Part shown: positions 16,441 to 25,468 of the stretch, in pieces | How the letters are laid out: the number at the start of each line of letters is the position of its first letter | How positions within the stretch are numbered: position 1 is the first letter of the stretch | The notes under the pieces: generated by a model | The model's input: only the letters and a program-made list of their open reading frames with translations | Told to the model about the DNA's origin: nothing | Databases searched by the model: none | Made by a program: the position numbers and the translations under genes | From: Deinococcus sp045062605 | Lineage (GTDB): Bacteria > Deinococcota > Deinococci > Deinococcales > Deinococcaceae | Direction: 5' to 3' | Assembly (NCBI RefSeq): GCF_045062605.1 | Contig: NZ_JBJGDW010000015.1 | Location: 6,185-70,184, forward strand | DNA: 64,000 nt

Positions 16441-16730
16441 CCCTTCCTGTTCCCGCCTTCACCCTGACCACCGACGAACTGGAGGCCATGATCGAACGCG
16501 CCGCTGGCCGCGCCGTGGCCGCCGTCCTGGCGGCCCAGGCCCCTGCGGCAGGCGGTTTGAACCCCGCCAATTACTACACCGTTCCCGAGTTTGCCGCGCT
16601 GCTCAAGGTCGGCACGCCGGCCATCTACCGGGACGTCAAGGTGGGGAAAATCCCGTTCGTCCGCGTGGGCACCAGCATCCGCATCTGCGAGACCGCGCTG
16701 GACAGCTACGCGCAGGCGGTGGCCCAGTGA
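16437..16730 (+). CDS. Second excisionase-like HTH protein
   Basis: 97 aa. C-terminal half reads YYTVPEFAALLKVGTPAIYR...GKIPFVRVGTSIRI, the HTH_17 pattern of Xis and related DNA-binding proteins; the N-terminal half is a short helix (AMIERAAGRAVAAVLA). One of this pair may act as excisionase. Confidence 0.75.
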   Translation: MTLPVPAFTLTTDELEAMIERAAGRAVAAVLAAQAPAAGGLNPANYYTVPEFAALLKVGTPAIYRDVKVGKIPFVRVGTSIRICETALDSYAQAVAQ

Positions 16731-16894
16731 ACCGCGCTGACACCCTGCTGATTCTGACCGTGCTGTTGCTGGCGCTGGCAGGCGTGGTCAGCTCCAATCT
16801 CTGGTCGCCCGCGCTGATCGTGCTGGGGCTGATGGTGGGCCGCGTGGCCTGGAAGCTCAAGGACCGCGAAGAGCTGCTGAGGCTATTCGCATGA
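16727..16894 (+). CDS. Small membrane protein, 55 aa
   Basis: GTG overlapping the previous stop and TGA overlapping the next ATG. Two hydrophobic stretches (LLILTVLLLALAGVV and ALIVLGLMVG) followed by a charged tail (KLKDREELLRLF). Too short for usual ORF cut-offs but exactly fills the gap between two genes. Function unknown. Confidence 0.6.
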   Translation: MNRADTLLILTVLLLALAGVVSSNLWSPALIVLGLMVGRVAWKLKDREELLRLFA

Positions 16895-17073
16895 AGCGCA
16901 CCAACTGGGCCACCAGCGAAGCCCGTACGCCTGCCGAAGCCAACGCCTGCCGCAACTACCTGATTCAGGAAACAGAGTTCATCGGCAAAGACCACCCCGA
17001 ATACCCCGGCCTGAGAAAGCTCATGCGCGACACCGAACCGCTGCGGATTGCGGCCATCGAGGCGCGGCGGTGA
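16891..17073 (+). CDS. Small phage protein, 60 aa
   Basis: Starts MKRTNWATSEARTPAEANA; charged, soluble, with two predicted helices. Overlaps both neighbours by 4 bases. No family recognised. Confidence 0.6.
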   Translation: MKRTNWATSEARTPAEANACRNYLIQETEFIGKDHPEYPGLRKLMRDTEPLRIAAIEARR

Positions 17074-17312
17074 CTGGCTACCTGTTCGTCCTGGCCCTGA
17101 GCGGTGCGGGTGTACTGGCCGCCCTGCTGTACCTGAAGTGCCTGGACCACGCCGAGACGAAGCGCGCCCTGGACATGGCCCTGGACATGGAACAGCAGGA
17201 GCGCCAGCGCCGGCAGGTGGTTGAACACGTCCTGAACCGGATCAACCGCCAGCATCTGCCGCCCTCGCTGCATGTGCTGGAGCGGCCCACCTACGCGCTG
17301 GTCGAACTGTGA
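17070..17312 (+). CDS. Single-TM coiled-coil protein, 80 aa
   Basis: GTG start. One N-terminal membrane helix (YLFVLALSGAGVLAALLYL) followed by a charged coiled coil (KRALDMALDMEQQERQRRQVV). Shape resembles small membrane-anchored phage proteins; no function assigned. Confidence 0.6.
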   Translation: MTGYLFVLALSGAGVLAALLYLKCLDHAETKRALDMALDMEQQERQRRQVVEHVLNRINRQHLPPSLHVLERPTYALVEL

Positions 17313-17379
17313 GCGGCCCCGCGCCCTAACCCGCCCGCCCTGTCCGCTTCCCACTCGCCCTTCCTCGGAGGTTCCACCC

Positions 17380-17748
17380 ATGACCGCATCCAAGCTCACC
17401 CACGACACCATCGGCAATCTGCAAGCCGGGGCCATCGGCTACGCGATTGACCGCGCCATCGGCGAGGCCATGCACGACTGCGAAAGCCGCCCCGGCCTCG
17501 ACAAGCCCCGCACCGTGACCATCAAGCTCACCCTTAGACCCGCCCAGGTCAAGGGGCTGGACAACGCCGCCAGCGACACGCTGAACACCATCGGCATTGC
17601 CGCTCAGGTGGCCGTCAGCACGCCCGCCCGCTCTGCCGGGGCCGAGTTCCTGAATGTCTCGCCCGGCGTCAACGAAGACGGCGAGCCGGAAATCCACGCC
17701 GTCTTCGCGCAGGAAGGGCTGTTCGTGGCCCGCAAGGAAGGGAACTGA
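17380..17748 (+). CDS. Phage early protein, 122 aa, unknown
   Basis: The ATG at 17380 has CGGAGG upstream and avoids overlap with the preceding gene. Contains a strand-rich core (RTVTIKLTLRPAQV). A similar layout, conserved replication-associated protein next to a longer partner, is common in phage early regions. Function unknown. Confidence 0.6.
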   Translation: MTASKLTHDTIGNLQAGAIGYAIDRAIGEAMHDCESRPGLDKPRTVTIKLTLRPAQVKGLDNAASDTLNTIGIAAQVAVSTPARSAGAEFLNVSPGVNEDGEPEIHAVFAQEGLFVARKEGN

Positions 17749-17749
17749 A

Positions 17750-18529
17750 ATGACGAACCTCGATGCCAGCGCCATCCGCGAAGTCGAGCGCCTGACCCAT
17801 GACGCCGAACCCATCGTGACTGCCGCCGCCGAGGGCCAGGGCGTGTACTTCACCCGCGCCCCGGATGGCAGCCTGGTCAAGCACCGCGCGCCGCTGGACT
17901 TCCAAGACGTGCAGGTCTATGACCTCGACAGCCTGACCCGCGCAGCCAGTGAGGCCGTGGAAGACGGCAACGCCCACACCCTGTACGTTCACGACAACGG
18001 CGTGACGCTGGTGCAGGAAACCGATGTGGAGCGCTGGACTGCCACGTTGCCTCTGCCGACACACCCCGCCTTCAAGCTGCTCAGCGACTGGCAGCAGACG
18101 ACGCCCATGACGCAGCGCGAGCTGGTGCGCGTGTTGCGGACCCAGCTCAGCTACTACGTGGACGCCACGGTGATCCCCACCTTCTCCAGTCTGCGGATGA
18201 CCAGCAGCAGCGACGGCACCAGCAGTATCACGCCCAGCTCGCAGGGACTGGACCGCCGCATCGTCAAGAAAGTGGAGGCCGAACAGGGCCGCGACGTTCC
18301 CGAATACATCGTGTTCACCCCACCCGTGTACGACATCCCTGAAGACCGGGACGAGGAGTACGCCGTGAAGGTCTACGTCGAGTTTGACCACGACAAGGAG
18401 CGCTTCCTGCTGCTGTCGGTGCATGACGATCTGCGTAAGGCCCGCGAAAAGGCGGTGGCGAAGATCATCGCCAGCCTGCGCGGCACTTTTGACGGTGCGC
18501 TGACTGTTCTGTACGGCCAGCCCAAGTAA
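17750..18529 (+). CDS. Phage early protein, 259 aa (possibly DUF2303-like)
   Basis: ATG one base after the previous stop. Layout (an N-terminal region with PLDFQDVQVYDLDSL, a middle with THPAFKLLSDW, a C-terminal beta domain with IVFTPPVYD and VKVYVEFD) recalls the DUF2303/YfdQ phage family, but I cannot confirm this by eye. No catalytic motif seen. Confidence 0.5.
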   Translation: MTNLDASAIREVERLTHDAEPIVTAAAEGQGVYFTRAPDGSLVKHRAPLDFQDVQVYDLDSLTRAASEAVEDGNAHTLYVHDNGVTLVQETDVERWTATLPLPTHPAFKLLSDWQQTTPMTQRELVRVLRTQLSYYVDATVIPTFSSLRMTSSSDGTSSITPSSQGLDRRIVKKVEAEQGRDVPEYIVFTPPVYDIPEDRDEEYAVKVYVEFDHDKERFLLLSVHDDLRKAREKAVAKIIASLRGTFDGALTVLYGQPK

Positions 18530-18585
18530 TTGAAGCTGCGCCGCCCTGGATAGAGGTCGGCGCATTCATCTCGCGTGAGGGCATC

Positions 18586-19344
18586 ATGGAAATTCAGACA
18601 TTTAATTTTGACACGCTGCCCGTCCGCATCGTCATTCTGGACGGGGAACCCTGGTTCGTAGCGGTGGACGTGGCCCTGATCCTGGGCCTGGGCAATCCGC
18701 GCAGCAGTCTTGCCGTGCTGGACGATGACGAAAAGGGTGTCCACAGTATGGACACCCCTGGCGGCAACCAGGCGCTGACCATCATCAGCGAGTCGGGCCT
18801 CTACTCGCTGATCCTGAGAAGCCGCAAGGATGAGGCCCGCCCGTTTCGCAAATGGGTCACGGCCCAAGTGCTGCCCACCATTCGGAAGTCCGGCGGATAT
18901 ACCGTGGGCGAGCAGGCCCTGCCCCAGTCCCTGCCCGAAGCCCTGCGCCTCGCGGCGGATCTGGCCGAGCAGGGTGAACGTCTGGCCGCCGAGAATGCCC
19001 TGCTGGCCCCGAAAGCGCAGGTGTATGACGCCCTGATCAGCGCGGACGGCACCTATGCGGTGGGTGACGCCGCCAAGATTCTGGGGACTGGCGAGGTGCG
19101 GCTGTTCGCTCAGCTCCGCCAGCGCAACATCCTGATGGATCGCCACCGCAGTGGCTCCGAGCATCACAACCTGCCCTACCAGCAGTACATCGAGCGTGGC
19201 TACTTCACGGTGATCACCCGCCCACGCCCGAACAGCGACAACGGGAAAGTTTCCCAGACCACCCGGATCACCGCCAAAGGGCTGGCCTGGCTCCAGAAGG
19301 GCTTGCAGCAGCAGAACCTGCTGCTGGCAGAGCGGACAGCATGA
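18586..19344 (+). CDS. BRO/KilA-type antirepressor
   Basis: 252 aa. N-terminal BRO-N domain (residues 1-105: FNFDTLPVRIVILDGEPWFVA, then SESGLYSLILRSRK and FRKWVTAQVLPTIRKSG) and C-terminal KilAC/ANT domain (YDALISADGTYAVGDAAKILG...NLPYQQYIERGYF). Typical phage antirepressor of the Ant family. May counteract the lysogeny repressor or act in early gene control. Confidence 0.85.
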   Translation: MEIQTFNFDTLPVRIVILDGEPWFVAVDVALILGLGNPRSSLAVLDDDEKGVHSMDTPGGNQALTIISESGLYSLILRSRKDEARPFRKWVTAQVLPTIRKSGGYTVGEQALPQSLPEALRLAADLAEQGERLAAENALLAPKAQVYDALISADGTYAVGDAAKILGTGEVRLFAQLRQRNILMDRHRSGSEHHNLPYQQYIERGYFTVITRPRPNSDNGKVSQTTRITAKGLAWLQKGLQQQNLLLAERTA

Positions 19345-20042
19345 CCGCCCAGATTCGCGGCCTGACCCTGCGCCACCCCTGGCCGCAGATGTTCCTGCTG
19401 GACGATGAACCCAAGCGCCTGGAGAACCGCGACTGGACCCCGCCGAAAGCGATGGTGGGGCAGCTCCTGGCCCTGCACGGTGGCGCGTTGCCCAAACCGG
19501 GTGAGCGTAAATACCTGAACGAGATTCAGAGCGCATTGACCTGGGTGGGCGAGGTCTTTGAAGATCCAGACGCGGGCGTGAGCCTGAGCGACACGGAGCT
19601 GCTGACCTTCTGCACGCCCGGCATTTACGGCGTGGCCCGGCTGACCGAGGTGGTCACGCAGAGCGACGATCCGTGGTTCATGGGGCCGTATGGCTGGGTG
19701 CTGAGCGACTTCGTGCCGATTGACCCGCCCGTGGTGGACCGTAGCCCCAGCCATCAGGGTCTGTGGACGATTGAGCCGAACACGCTGGCTACCCTGCGCG
19801 GGCGTTATCAGGCCGCCCTGGCCCCAGCCGTCACCCACCCCGCCCCTGAACTCTCCACCACTGTCCTGGCCCGCGTGAACCGCTGCCAGCCGCTGAACAT
19901 CCATGACCACGCGGACGTGCTGGCGCTGATTGCTGCGGGGCTGATGCACGTCACCCCGGAATTTGACCGCAAAGACCCCTGCCCCTACCGACTGACGCCA
20001 GCAGGAGAGACCGCATTGCGGACGAGGAAGGTGGGGACGTGA
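19341..20042 (+). CDS. ASCH-domain-like protein
   Basis: 233 aa. N-terminus LTLRHPWPQMFLLDDEPKRLENRDW followed by LLALHGGA matches the ASCH/PUA-like pattern (R-x-P-W ... K-x-x-E-N-R ... H), proposed RNA-binding or base-modification-reading folds. The C-terminal 80 residues look like a separate helical domain. Overlaps the antirepressor by 4 bases. Confidence 0.6.
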   Translation: MTAQIRGLTLRHPWPQMFLLDDEPKRLENRDWTPPKAMVGQLLALHGGALPKPGERKYLNEIQSALTWVGEVFEDPDAGVSLSDTELLTFCTPGIYGVARLTEVVTQSDDPWFMGPYGWVLSDFVPIDPPVVDRSPSHQGLWTIEPNTLATLRGRYQAALAPAVTHPAPELSTTVLARVNRCQPLNIHDHADVLALIAAGLMHVTPEFDRKDPCPYRLTPAGETALRTRKVGT

Positions 20043-21061
20043 GCGGCACCATCATCCGGGCCGCGCGGGATAGCGAGAACCCCTACGCGCAGATTTCCCG
20101 CAACCTCTTTGAAGACGAGCGCATCTCCTGGCGGTCCAAGGGCCTGATGGGCTACCTGTTGAGCCGCAAGGACGGCTGGAAGATTTACGTGGCGGACCTT
20201 CAGAAGCGCAGCACCGATGGCCGGGACGCCTGCTATGCCGCCCTGGACGAACTGGGCCGGGCAGGGTATCTGGAGCGCAACGAAACACGCGAGAAGGGCC
20301 GGATCAAGGGCACCGAATACGTGATCTGGGAAGTGCCAGACAGCATCCGCGCCGCGTCCTGGAAAACCGTATCCGGCAAAGCCGTATCGGGAAAAGCCGT
20401 ATCCGGTTCCGCCGTATCCGGTAAATCCTCCACAAGTAATAAATCACTTAAATCAATTACTGAAGAAAGAATCACTGAAGAGAAAAAAACACTCGTCGCT
20501 GACGCGACGGCGCACGCCCCTTCCCAGGATTTGCCAGAGTTGGACCAGGAACACCCCACGGGCTTTCCACAACCGTCAGGTCAACCCCAGCAGCAGGCGA
20601 ACGCCCAGAGCGATCACGCCACGTCCCAGGGAACTGTTCCGGGCGGCGCGGCGGGGCCTGTGGAAAAACCTGTGGATAACTCCCGGCCTGCTGTCCGGCA
20701 GACCGCCTACGTGCAGATCGTCGCAGCCTGGAACGCCCACTGCGCGCCGCTGCCCCAGGTGGAAACCGTCAACGATGGCCGCAGGAAATCCGTCCGCAAG
20801 CTGCTGACCGACTGCGGTGAGGATGTGGGAAAAGCCGTGCAGACCGTGACTGACGCCGCCCATGACGTGGCCCGTGATCCGTTCTGGCTGGAGAGGCGCT
20901 ACGGCTTCGACAACCTGGTGCCCGGCAAGGTCTTCGCCCGCGCTGAGGCGTGGCGGTCCCGCAGCCCAGACCCCGAACCTGACCCCGCTGCCCCGACGCC
21001 CAGCATGGCCGAACTGATGGCCGCCGCCCCCCTGAATCCCCTGCCTGGAGGCCGCAAATGA
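20039..21061 (+). CDS. Phage replication initiation/organizer protein
   Basis: 340 aa, GTG start. N-terminal winged-helix region (residues 1-105: LMGYLLSRKDGWKI...ALDELGRAGYLERN) as in phage replisome organizers; a low-complexity linker with a VSGKA repeat (about 109-128) and P/Q-rich stretch; a C-terminal domain with AWNAHCAPLPQV...FDNLVPGKVFARAEAW typical of the conserved phage C-terminus. Directly upstream of the helicase loader, as in O/P-like pairs. Confidence 0.78.
   Translation: MSGTIIRAARDSENPYAQISRNLFEDERISWRSKGLMGYLLSRKDGWKIYVADLQKRSTDGRDACYAALDELGRAGYLERNETREKGRIKGTEYVIWEVPDSIRAASWKTVSGKAVSGKAVSGSAVSGKSSTSNKSLKSITEERITEEKKTLVADATAHAPSQDLPELDQEHPTGFPQPSGQPQQQANAQSDHATSQGTVPGGAAGPVEKPVDNSRPAVRQTAYVQIVAAWNAHCAPLPQVETVNDGRRKSVRKLLTDCGEDVGKAVQTVTDAAHDVARDPFWLERRYGFDNLVPGKVFARAEAWRSRSPDPEPDPAAPTPSMAELMAAAPLNPLPGGRK
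20363..20422 (+). repeat. Four 15-bp tandem repeats in the replication gene
   Basis: Unit of the type AAAGCCGTATCCGGT repeated four times in frame, coding KTVSG, KAVSG, KAVSG, SAVSG. If the phage origin is inside this gene, as in lambda O, these could be iterons. Confidence 0.75.
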
Positions 21062-21981
21062 CCGCAACCACCCTCCCCATGACCCCTGAACTGGCCGAGG
21101 CCGCCCACGGCTACTTGGACCAGGCCCGCGCCAATGCCCGCGCCCAGACGCCCACCCGCCGGGAACCCACCAGCCTGGACACCATGTTGAGCAAGTTGGC
21201 CGCCTCCGGCCACCGCGCCCCCACCTTGCCCAGCAGCGCCGATCTGGACCGCTGGAAGGCTGACCCGGCCCTGCTGACCGATGAGCAGCACACCCGCTCC
21301 TGCGCCGCTGGGATGATTGAAGTCCAGACCGAACCGGGCCACAGCGTCGCCGCCCCGTGCCCCCGCTGCGCCGCTGCCCGCCGGGAAGTGACCCTGCGCG
21401 AACGGCTGACCGCCGCTGGCATTGCCGCCCGCTATCTGGACCTGGAGTGGGCCGGGTTGGACACTTCGCTGGCTCCGTTCTCGCGCCTCCAATCGGCCTC
21501 CGCCAGCATCCGCGAGATCATCGCCGGGAATGACAGCCTGGTGCTGACCGGACCTCCTGGCAGCGGGAAAACGCAGGTGGCCGTGCTGGCGGCCAAGGCG
21601 GCGCTGGCGGTCAACCTCAGCGCCCTGGTGGTCAATCTGGGGCGTCTGGCGCTGGACGTTCGTGAGAGTTACCAGGGCGGCGGCGCAGGCATCACCGAGC
21701 GGGCCGCGCTGGAATTGATGATCCGTCCTGATCTGCTGATCCTCGATGACCTGGGCGCGGGCGAGACAGATACCGCCACGGTGGAGCGCCGGTTGCTGTA
21801 TCTGGCGCTGGAGGACCGGCAGAACGCCCGCAAGCCATGCATCGTGACCACTAACCTGAAACCTGACGAGCTGGCGCGGCACCTGGGCGCACGCAACCTG
21901 GGCCGCCTGCAACCGCTGGAGATCGTGCAGATGGACCACGGGCGCAACTTCCGGGTGAGTGGCGAAAAGAGCCGGTGGTGA
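21058..21981 (+). CDS. DnaC-like helicase loader ATPase
   Basis: 307 aa. AAA+ core with Walker A GPPGSGKT (165-172), Walker B LLILDDLG (D230-D231), and sensor TTNL. N-terminal part has a zinc-binding candidate (C82, C101, C104 plus a histidine) like DnaC/IstB-type loaders. Should load the host replicative helicase at the phage origin. Overlaps the replication gene by 4 bases. Confidence 0.88.
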   Translation: MTATTLPMTPELAEAAHGYLDQARANARAQTPTRREPTSLDTMLSKLAASGHRAPTLPSSADLDRWKADPALLTDEQHTRSCAAGMIEVQTEPGHSVAAPCPRCAAARREVTLRERLTAAGIAARYLDLEWAGLDTSLAPFSRLQSASASIREIIAGNDSLVLTGPPGSGKTQVAVLAAKAALAVNLSALVVNLGRLALDVRESYQGGGAGITERAALELMIRPDLLILDDLGAGETDTATVERRLLYLALEDRQNARKPCIVTTNLKPDELARHLGARNLGRLQPLEIVQMDHGRNFRVSGEKSRW

Positions 21982-21983
21982 GG

Positions 21984-24041
21984 ATGAAGCAAAAGCACCC
22001 CACCCCCTACGCGCCCCTGTTCCCCTACCTGGGATTGACCGCCGGGGCCGTGATCGCTGAGGGCGAGCTGGTCATCGACAATTTCGCGGGCGGCGGCGGC
22101 GCGTCCACCGGGCTGGAGCAGGCGTTGGGCCGCCCGGTGGACATCGCCATCAACCACGACGAGGAAGCCATTGCCATGCACCGCATCAACCACCCTCACA
22201 CGCAGCACTTCTGCGAGTCGGTGTGGGAGGTGGACCCCCGGCAGGTCACAGCGGGCCGCAAAGTGGCGCTGGCATGGTTCTCGCCAGACTGCAAGCACTT
22301 CTCCAAGGCCAAGGGCGGCAAGCCGGTCAGCAAGGAAATCCGGGGCCTCGCCTGGGTGGCGCTGCGCTGGGCAGCCACCGTGCAGCCGCGCGTAATCGTC
22401 GTTGAGAACGTGGAGGAATTCAAGACCTGGGGACCTCTGGGCGACGATGGCCGCCCCTGCCCCCAGCAGAGCGGGCGCACCTTCCGCAGTTGGGTGAACG
22501 CCCTGACCCGCCAGGGCTACCAGGTGCAGTGGCGCGAGCTGCGGGCCTACGAGTACGGCGCACCTACCTCGCGCAAGCGGCTGTTCATCTTGGCCCGGCG
22601 CGACGGCCAGCCGATCACCTGGCCGGAAGTCAGCCACGGCAAGCCCACCGACGCGCGCGTGCTGTCCGGGGAGCTGTCGCCCTGGCTGACCGCCGCGCAG
22701 TGCATCGACTGGGACATCCCTTGCCCCTCAATCTTTACCCGCAAGAAGCCGCTGGTGGTGGCGACGAACCGCCGGATCGCTCAGGGCATCCTGCGCTACA
22801 CCTTGCAGGCCGCGCGCCCCTTCGTGGTGACCTGCAACCATCAGGGCGACGGCTTCCGGGGCCAGGGTCTGGATGAACCCATGAAGACCCTGACGGCGGC
22901 GCATGACGCGCATGGTCTGGTGGCTGCCCAGGTGGTCCGCCACAATCACGGCCAGAAGCCCGCCGACGCGGTCAACGAACCCGCCCGTACCGTGACCACC
23001 CAGCACAACCATCTGAATCTGGTCACGGCGGCGCTGGCCCCCCGGTACAGCGAACGGGAAGGCCAAGCCCCGCGCGCCCAAGCGGTGGACGTTCCCAGCC
23101 CCACGGTCACCACAGACGGCAACGGAACGAGGTTGGCAGTCTGCCAGCTCACCACTTTTTACGGGGAGAAAAAGCAGGGCGAGACGCGCGGCTCCGAGAT
23201 CGGGTCACCCATCAAGACCCAGACCAGCAGCGGCAACCGCCACGCCCTGACTGCGGCCACCATCGTCAAGATTGACAACCAGCGGTCCCGCGCGTCCTGC
23301 ACCTACCCGCTAGACGCCCCCACATCCATCCTGGTCACGAAGGCCAGCAAGGCGCTGGCGACGGCCCAGCTCGTCCGGCAGAACGGAGGTCACTGCCAGC
23401 CTCAGACCGCTCCCTATCCGGTGGATGGTCCCGTCAAGACGATCACCAGTCAGGGCAAGCCGCATGACGTGCTGACGGCCCAGCTTGTCCAGTACAACGG
23501 CACGGCCACCGCCCAGCATGTCGGCAAGCCCGCCCAGGCGCTGTCCACTGTGGAACGTTTCGCCCTGACCACCGCGCAGATCGTGCGCCAGTTCGGCACC
23601 GGTACCGCAGTCACTGCTGATGCTCCGATCCCCACCATCATGACCACGGGCGGCGGCAAATCCCTGGCCCTGACTGCTGTGGGCCGCAGCGGACTGACCC
23701 AGCAGGAACTGGAGCGGGCCTGGGAGGTCTACGCCTTCCTGACCGAACACCTGGGCGTGCAGCTCGAACCCCACGCCGATCATGCTCGTCAGCTCGTGCT
23801 GGTGCAGGTGGACGGCGAGACCTACGTGATCACCGACATCGGCATGCGGATGCTCGAACCCCGCGAGTTGTACCGCGCCCAGGGCTTTCCCGAGACCTAC
23901 CGCATCGACTTCCTGCGGAACGGCAAGCCGCTGCCCAAGCGGGCGCAGGTGAAGATGTGCGGGAACGCGGTGCCGCCACCGTTTAGCCGGGCGATTGCGC
24001 TGGCAAACCTGAGTGTGGCCATGCAAGAGGCGGCGGACTGA
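21984..24041 (+). CDS. C5 cytosine DNA methyltransferase with repeat-type target region
   Basis: 685 aa from the ATG at 21984 (in-frame GTGs at 21975 and 21978). Motif I IDNFAGGGGAS, motif IV FSPDCKHFS with catalytic C103, motif VI ENVEE (141-145), motif VIII TSRKRLF, and C-terminal motifs IX-X (RMLEPRELYRAQGFP, KMCGNAVPPPFS). Between VIII and IX lies a 280-residue array of about eight degenerate units (P-x-x-T-x-T ... L-x-x-A-x-L). It probably protects phage DNA from host restriction; the array would be the target-recognition part. Confidence 0.9.
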   Translation: MKQKHPTPYAPLFPYLGLTAGAVIAEGELVIDNFAGGGGASTGLEQALGRPVDIAINHDEEAIAMHRINHPHTQHFCESVWEVDPRQVTAGRKVALAWFSPDCKHFSKAKGGKPVSKEIRGLAWVALRWAATVQPRVIVVENVEEFKTWGPLGDDGRPCPQQSGRTFRSWVNALTRQGYQVQWRELRAYEYGAPTSRKRLFILARRDGQPITWPEVSHGKPTDARVLSGELSPWLTAAQCIDWDIPCPSIFTRKKPLVVATNRRIAQGILRYTLQAARPFVVTCNHQGDGFRGQGLDEPMKTLTAAHDAHGLVAAQVVRHNHGQKPADAVNEPARTVTTQHNHLNLVTAALAPRYSEREGQAPRAQAVDVPSPTVTTDGNGTRLAVCQLTTFYGEKKQGETRGSEIGSPIKTQTSSGNRHALTAATIVKIDNQRSRASCTYPLDAPTSILVTKASKALATAQLVRQNGGHCQPQTAPYPVDGPVKTITSQGKPHDVLTAQLVQYNGTATAQHVGKPAQALSTVERFALTTAQIVRQFGTGTAVTADAPIPTIMTTGGGKSLALTAVGRSGLTQQELERAWEVYAFLTEHLGVQLEPHADHARQLVLVQVDGETYVITDIGMRMLEPRELYRAQGFPETYRIDFLRNGKPLPKRAQVKMCGNAVPPPFSRAIALANLSVAMQEAAD

Positions 24042-24415
24042 TGCCGCCCCTCACCGAAGCCGAGACCGAGGCGCAGATCACCGACATCCTGCTGCGCCAC
24101 AACTGGTATGGCGTGAAGACCGACGCCGCCCTGATCATCCGTGGCCGGGGCCGGGTGCCCAGAGGCCACATTCCCCAGGGCTTCCCCGACATGACGTATC
24201 TCCTGGCCCTGCCCGGCACGTTCCTCTGCCTGGCTGCGCTGGTGGAGACCAAGACCGTGACCGGCAAGCTCAGCGACGCCCAGGTGGAGAAGCACGCCGA
24301 GCTGCGGGATCTGTACGGCATCCGCACCCACGTCCTGCGCGATCCCGCCCAGGCGCTGGCACTGGTGACCGAGGCGCGGCGGATTGTGGGCGCGTTGAAG
24401 GCAGGGCTGGCATGA
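24041..24415 (+). CDS. VRR-NUC domain nuclease
   Basis: 124 aa, the compact viral form of the family. Catalytic residues visible as D50 in GFPDM and E69-x-K71 in LVETKTVTGKLS, followed by QVEKHAEL. PD-(D/E)xK fold, used in phages for recombination or branch resolution. Start overlaps the methyltransferase stop by one base. Confidence 0.85.
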   Translation: MPPLTEAETEAQITDILLRHNWYGVKTDAALIIRGRGRVPRGHIPQGFPDMTYLLALPGTFLCLAALVETKTVTGKLSDAQVEKHAELRDLYGIRTHVLRDPAQALALVTEARRIVGALKAGLA

Positions 24416-24891
24416 CCCGCACCGACGCCGTTCTCGCCATCATCTGCGCTGGCCCGGAGCGCACCTGGACCCCGGCGCAGGTCAGTGAGGCCCTGGGTTG
24501 GCCGCCCGAGAAGGCAGCCGCCCTGATGCGCCACCAGTTTGCATCGGGCTACCTGTTGCCTTCTGGGCCGGGCCGCTACCACCTGCCCACCCACATCCCC
24601 GCCGCCCCAGCGCCCCACTGCCGCCCCTCCCGCGCCGGGCTGACCCCGCCCCGCACCCTTCCGCCCCTGGCCCCACCTGCCCACGCCCCGAACCCCGCTG
24701 ATCTGGTGATGGTGATGAACGCCCTGCACGCCCACGGGAGGCCCATGAGCGAGACCCTGTTGCTGCACCGACTGAACCGCCCCGGCCTGGAACTGGCTAA
24801 TCTGCAAGAACTCCTGGCCGCGCTGGAATCTGGAGGCCAGACCCGACGCACGCCTGAGCGGCTGCACGAGTTGACGGTGGTGGGGCTGTGA
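24412..24891 (+). CDS. Winged-helix-like phage protein, 159 aa
   Basis: ATG at 24412 overlaps the VRR-NUC stop; the longer frame upstream is a shadow of the methyltransferase. N-terminal 60 residues resemble a winged helix (WTPAQVSEALGWPPEKAAALM), a proline-rich linker follows (85-100), then a second similar helical unit (DLVMVMNALHAHGRPMSE). Possible DNA-binding regulator. Confidence 0.55.
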   Translation: MTRTDAVLAIICAGPERTWTPAQVSEALGWPPEKAAALMRHQFASGYLLPSGPGRYHLPTHIPAAPAPHCRPSRAGLTPPRTLPPLAPPAHAPNPADLVMVMNALHAHGRPMSETLLLHRLNRPGLELANLQELLAALESGGQTRRTPERLHELTVVGL

Positions 24892-25181
24892 GCGTCACTA
24901 TTGAAGATCAGGCCCGCGCCATCCTCTCGCCAGTTCTGGGTGAGTGCATCAGGCAGCGCACGGCGGCGGGCGTGGCGAAGTATGGCCAGACCCTTGACGA
25001 CAACCATCAACCCCGCCGCGCCAAGATCGTGCATCTGGTTCAGGAGTTGCTGGACGGCGTGCAATACGCGCTCTGGGTGGGTTACCCGGACATTGCAGAC
25101 CGCCTGGCTTCCGAGGCTGATGCGCTGGCTGATCTGTTCGGCCTGACCGCTGAAGAAATCATGGAAGGTGGGAAGCAGTGA
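24888..25181 (+). CDS. MazG-like small phage protein
   Basis: 97 aa, GTG start. Phrase RTAAGVAKYGQTLDDN...HLVQELLDGVQYALW resembles phage MazG-like/all-alpha NTP pyrophosphohydrolase-related proteins (KYG...EELxDxxxYL). Catalytic acidic residues are only partly evident, so family membership is tentative. Confidence 0.5.
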   Translation: MSVTIEDQARAILSPVLGECIRQRTAAGVAKYGQTLDDNHQPRRAKIVHLVQELLDGVQYALWVGYPDIADRLASEADALADLFGLTAEEIMEGGKQ

Positions 25182-25468
25182 CCCTCCCCGCCCGCCTTGC
25201 CATCCATATCCGCTTCCGGGCGGCCCACAACGCCTCCCCGGACGAACTGGCGCTGCTCGGGGAAGCGGAGGCGGCGGCGGTGGAGCGGGACATGTTGAAG
25301 GCCGCCCAGAATCCGGCCCCGCCTCCATTTGATTTCCCCGCCCTGCTGCGCGAGTTGTACCCCGATCCCATGACGCGGGCGATGCGCCGCGCTTCCGAGG
25401 CATTCATCCGTATGGCCGCTGCCATCGGGACGGCAGGCGCAATGCAGGAATCCGAGAGGTCTAGATGA
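25178..25468 (+). CDS. Hypothetical phage protein, 96 aa
   Basis: GTG start overlapping the previous stop. Helical, alanine-rich, no motif. Part of the overlapping early operon. Confidence 0.55.
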   Translation: MTLPARLAIHIRFRAAHNASPDELALLGEAEAAAVERDMLKAAQNPAPPPFDFPALLRELYPDPMTRAMRRASEAFIRMAAAIGTAGAMQESERSR

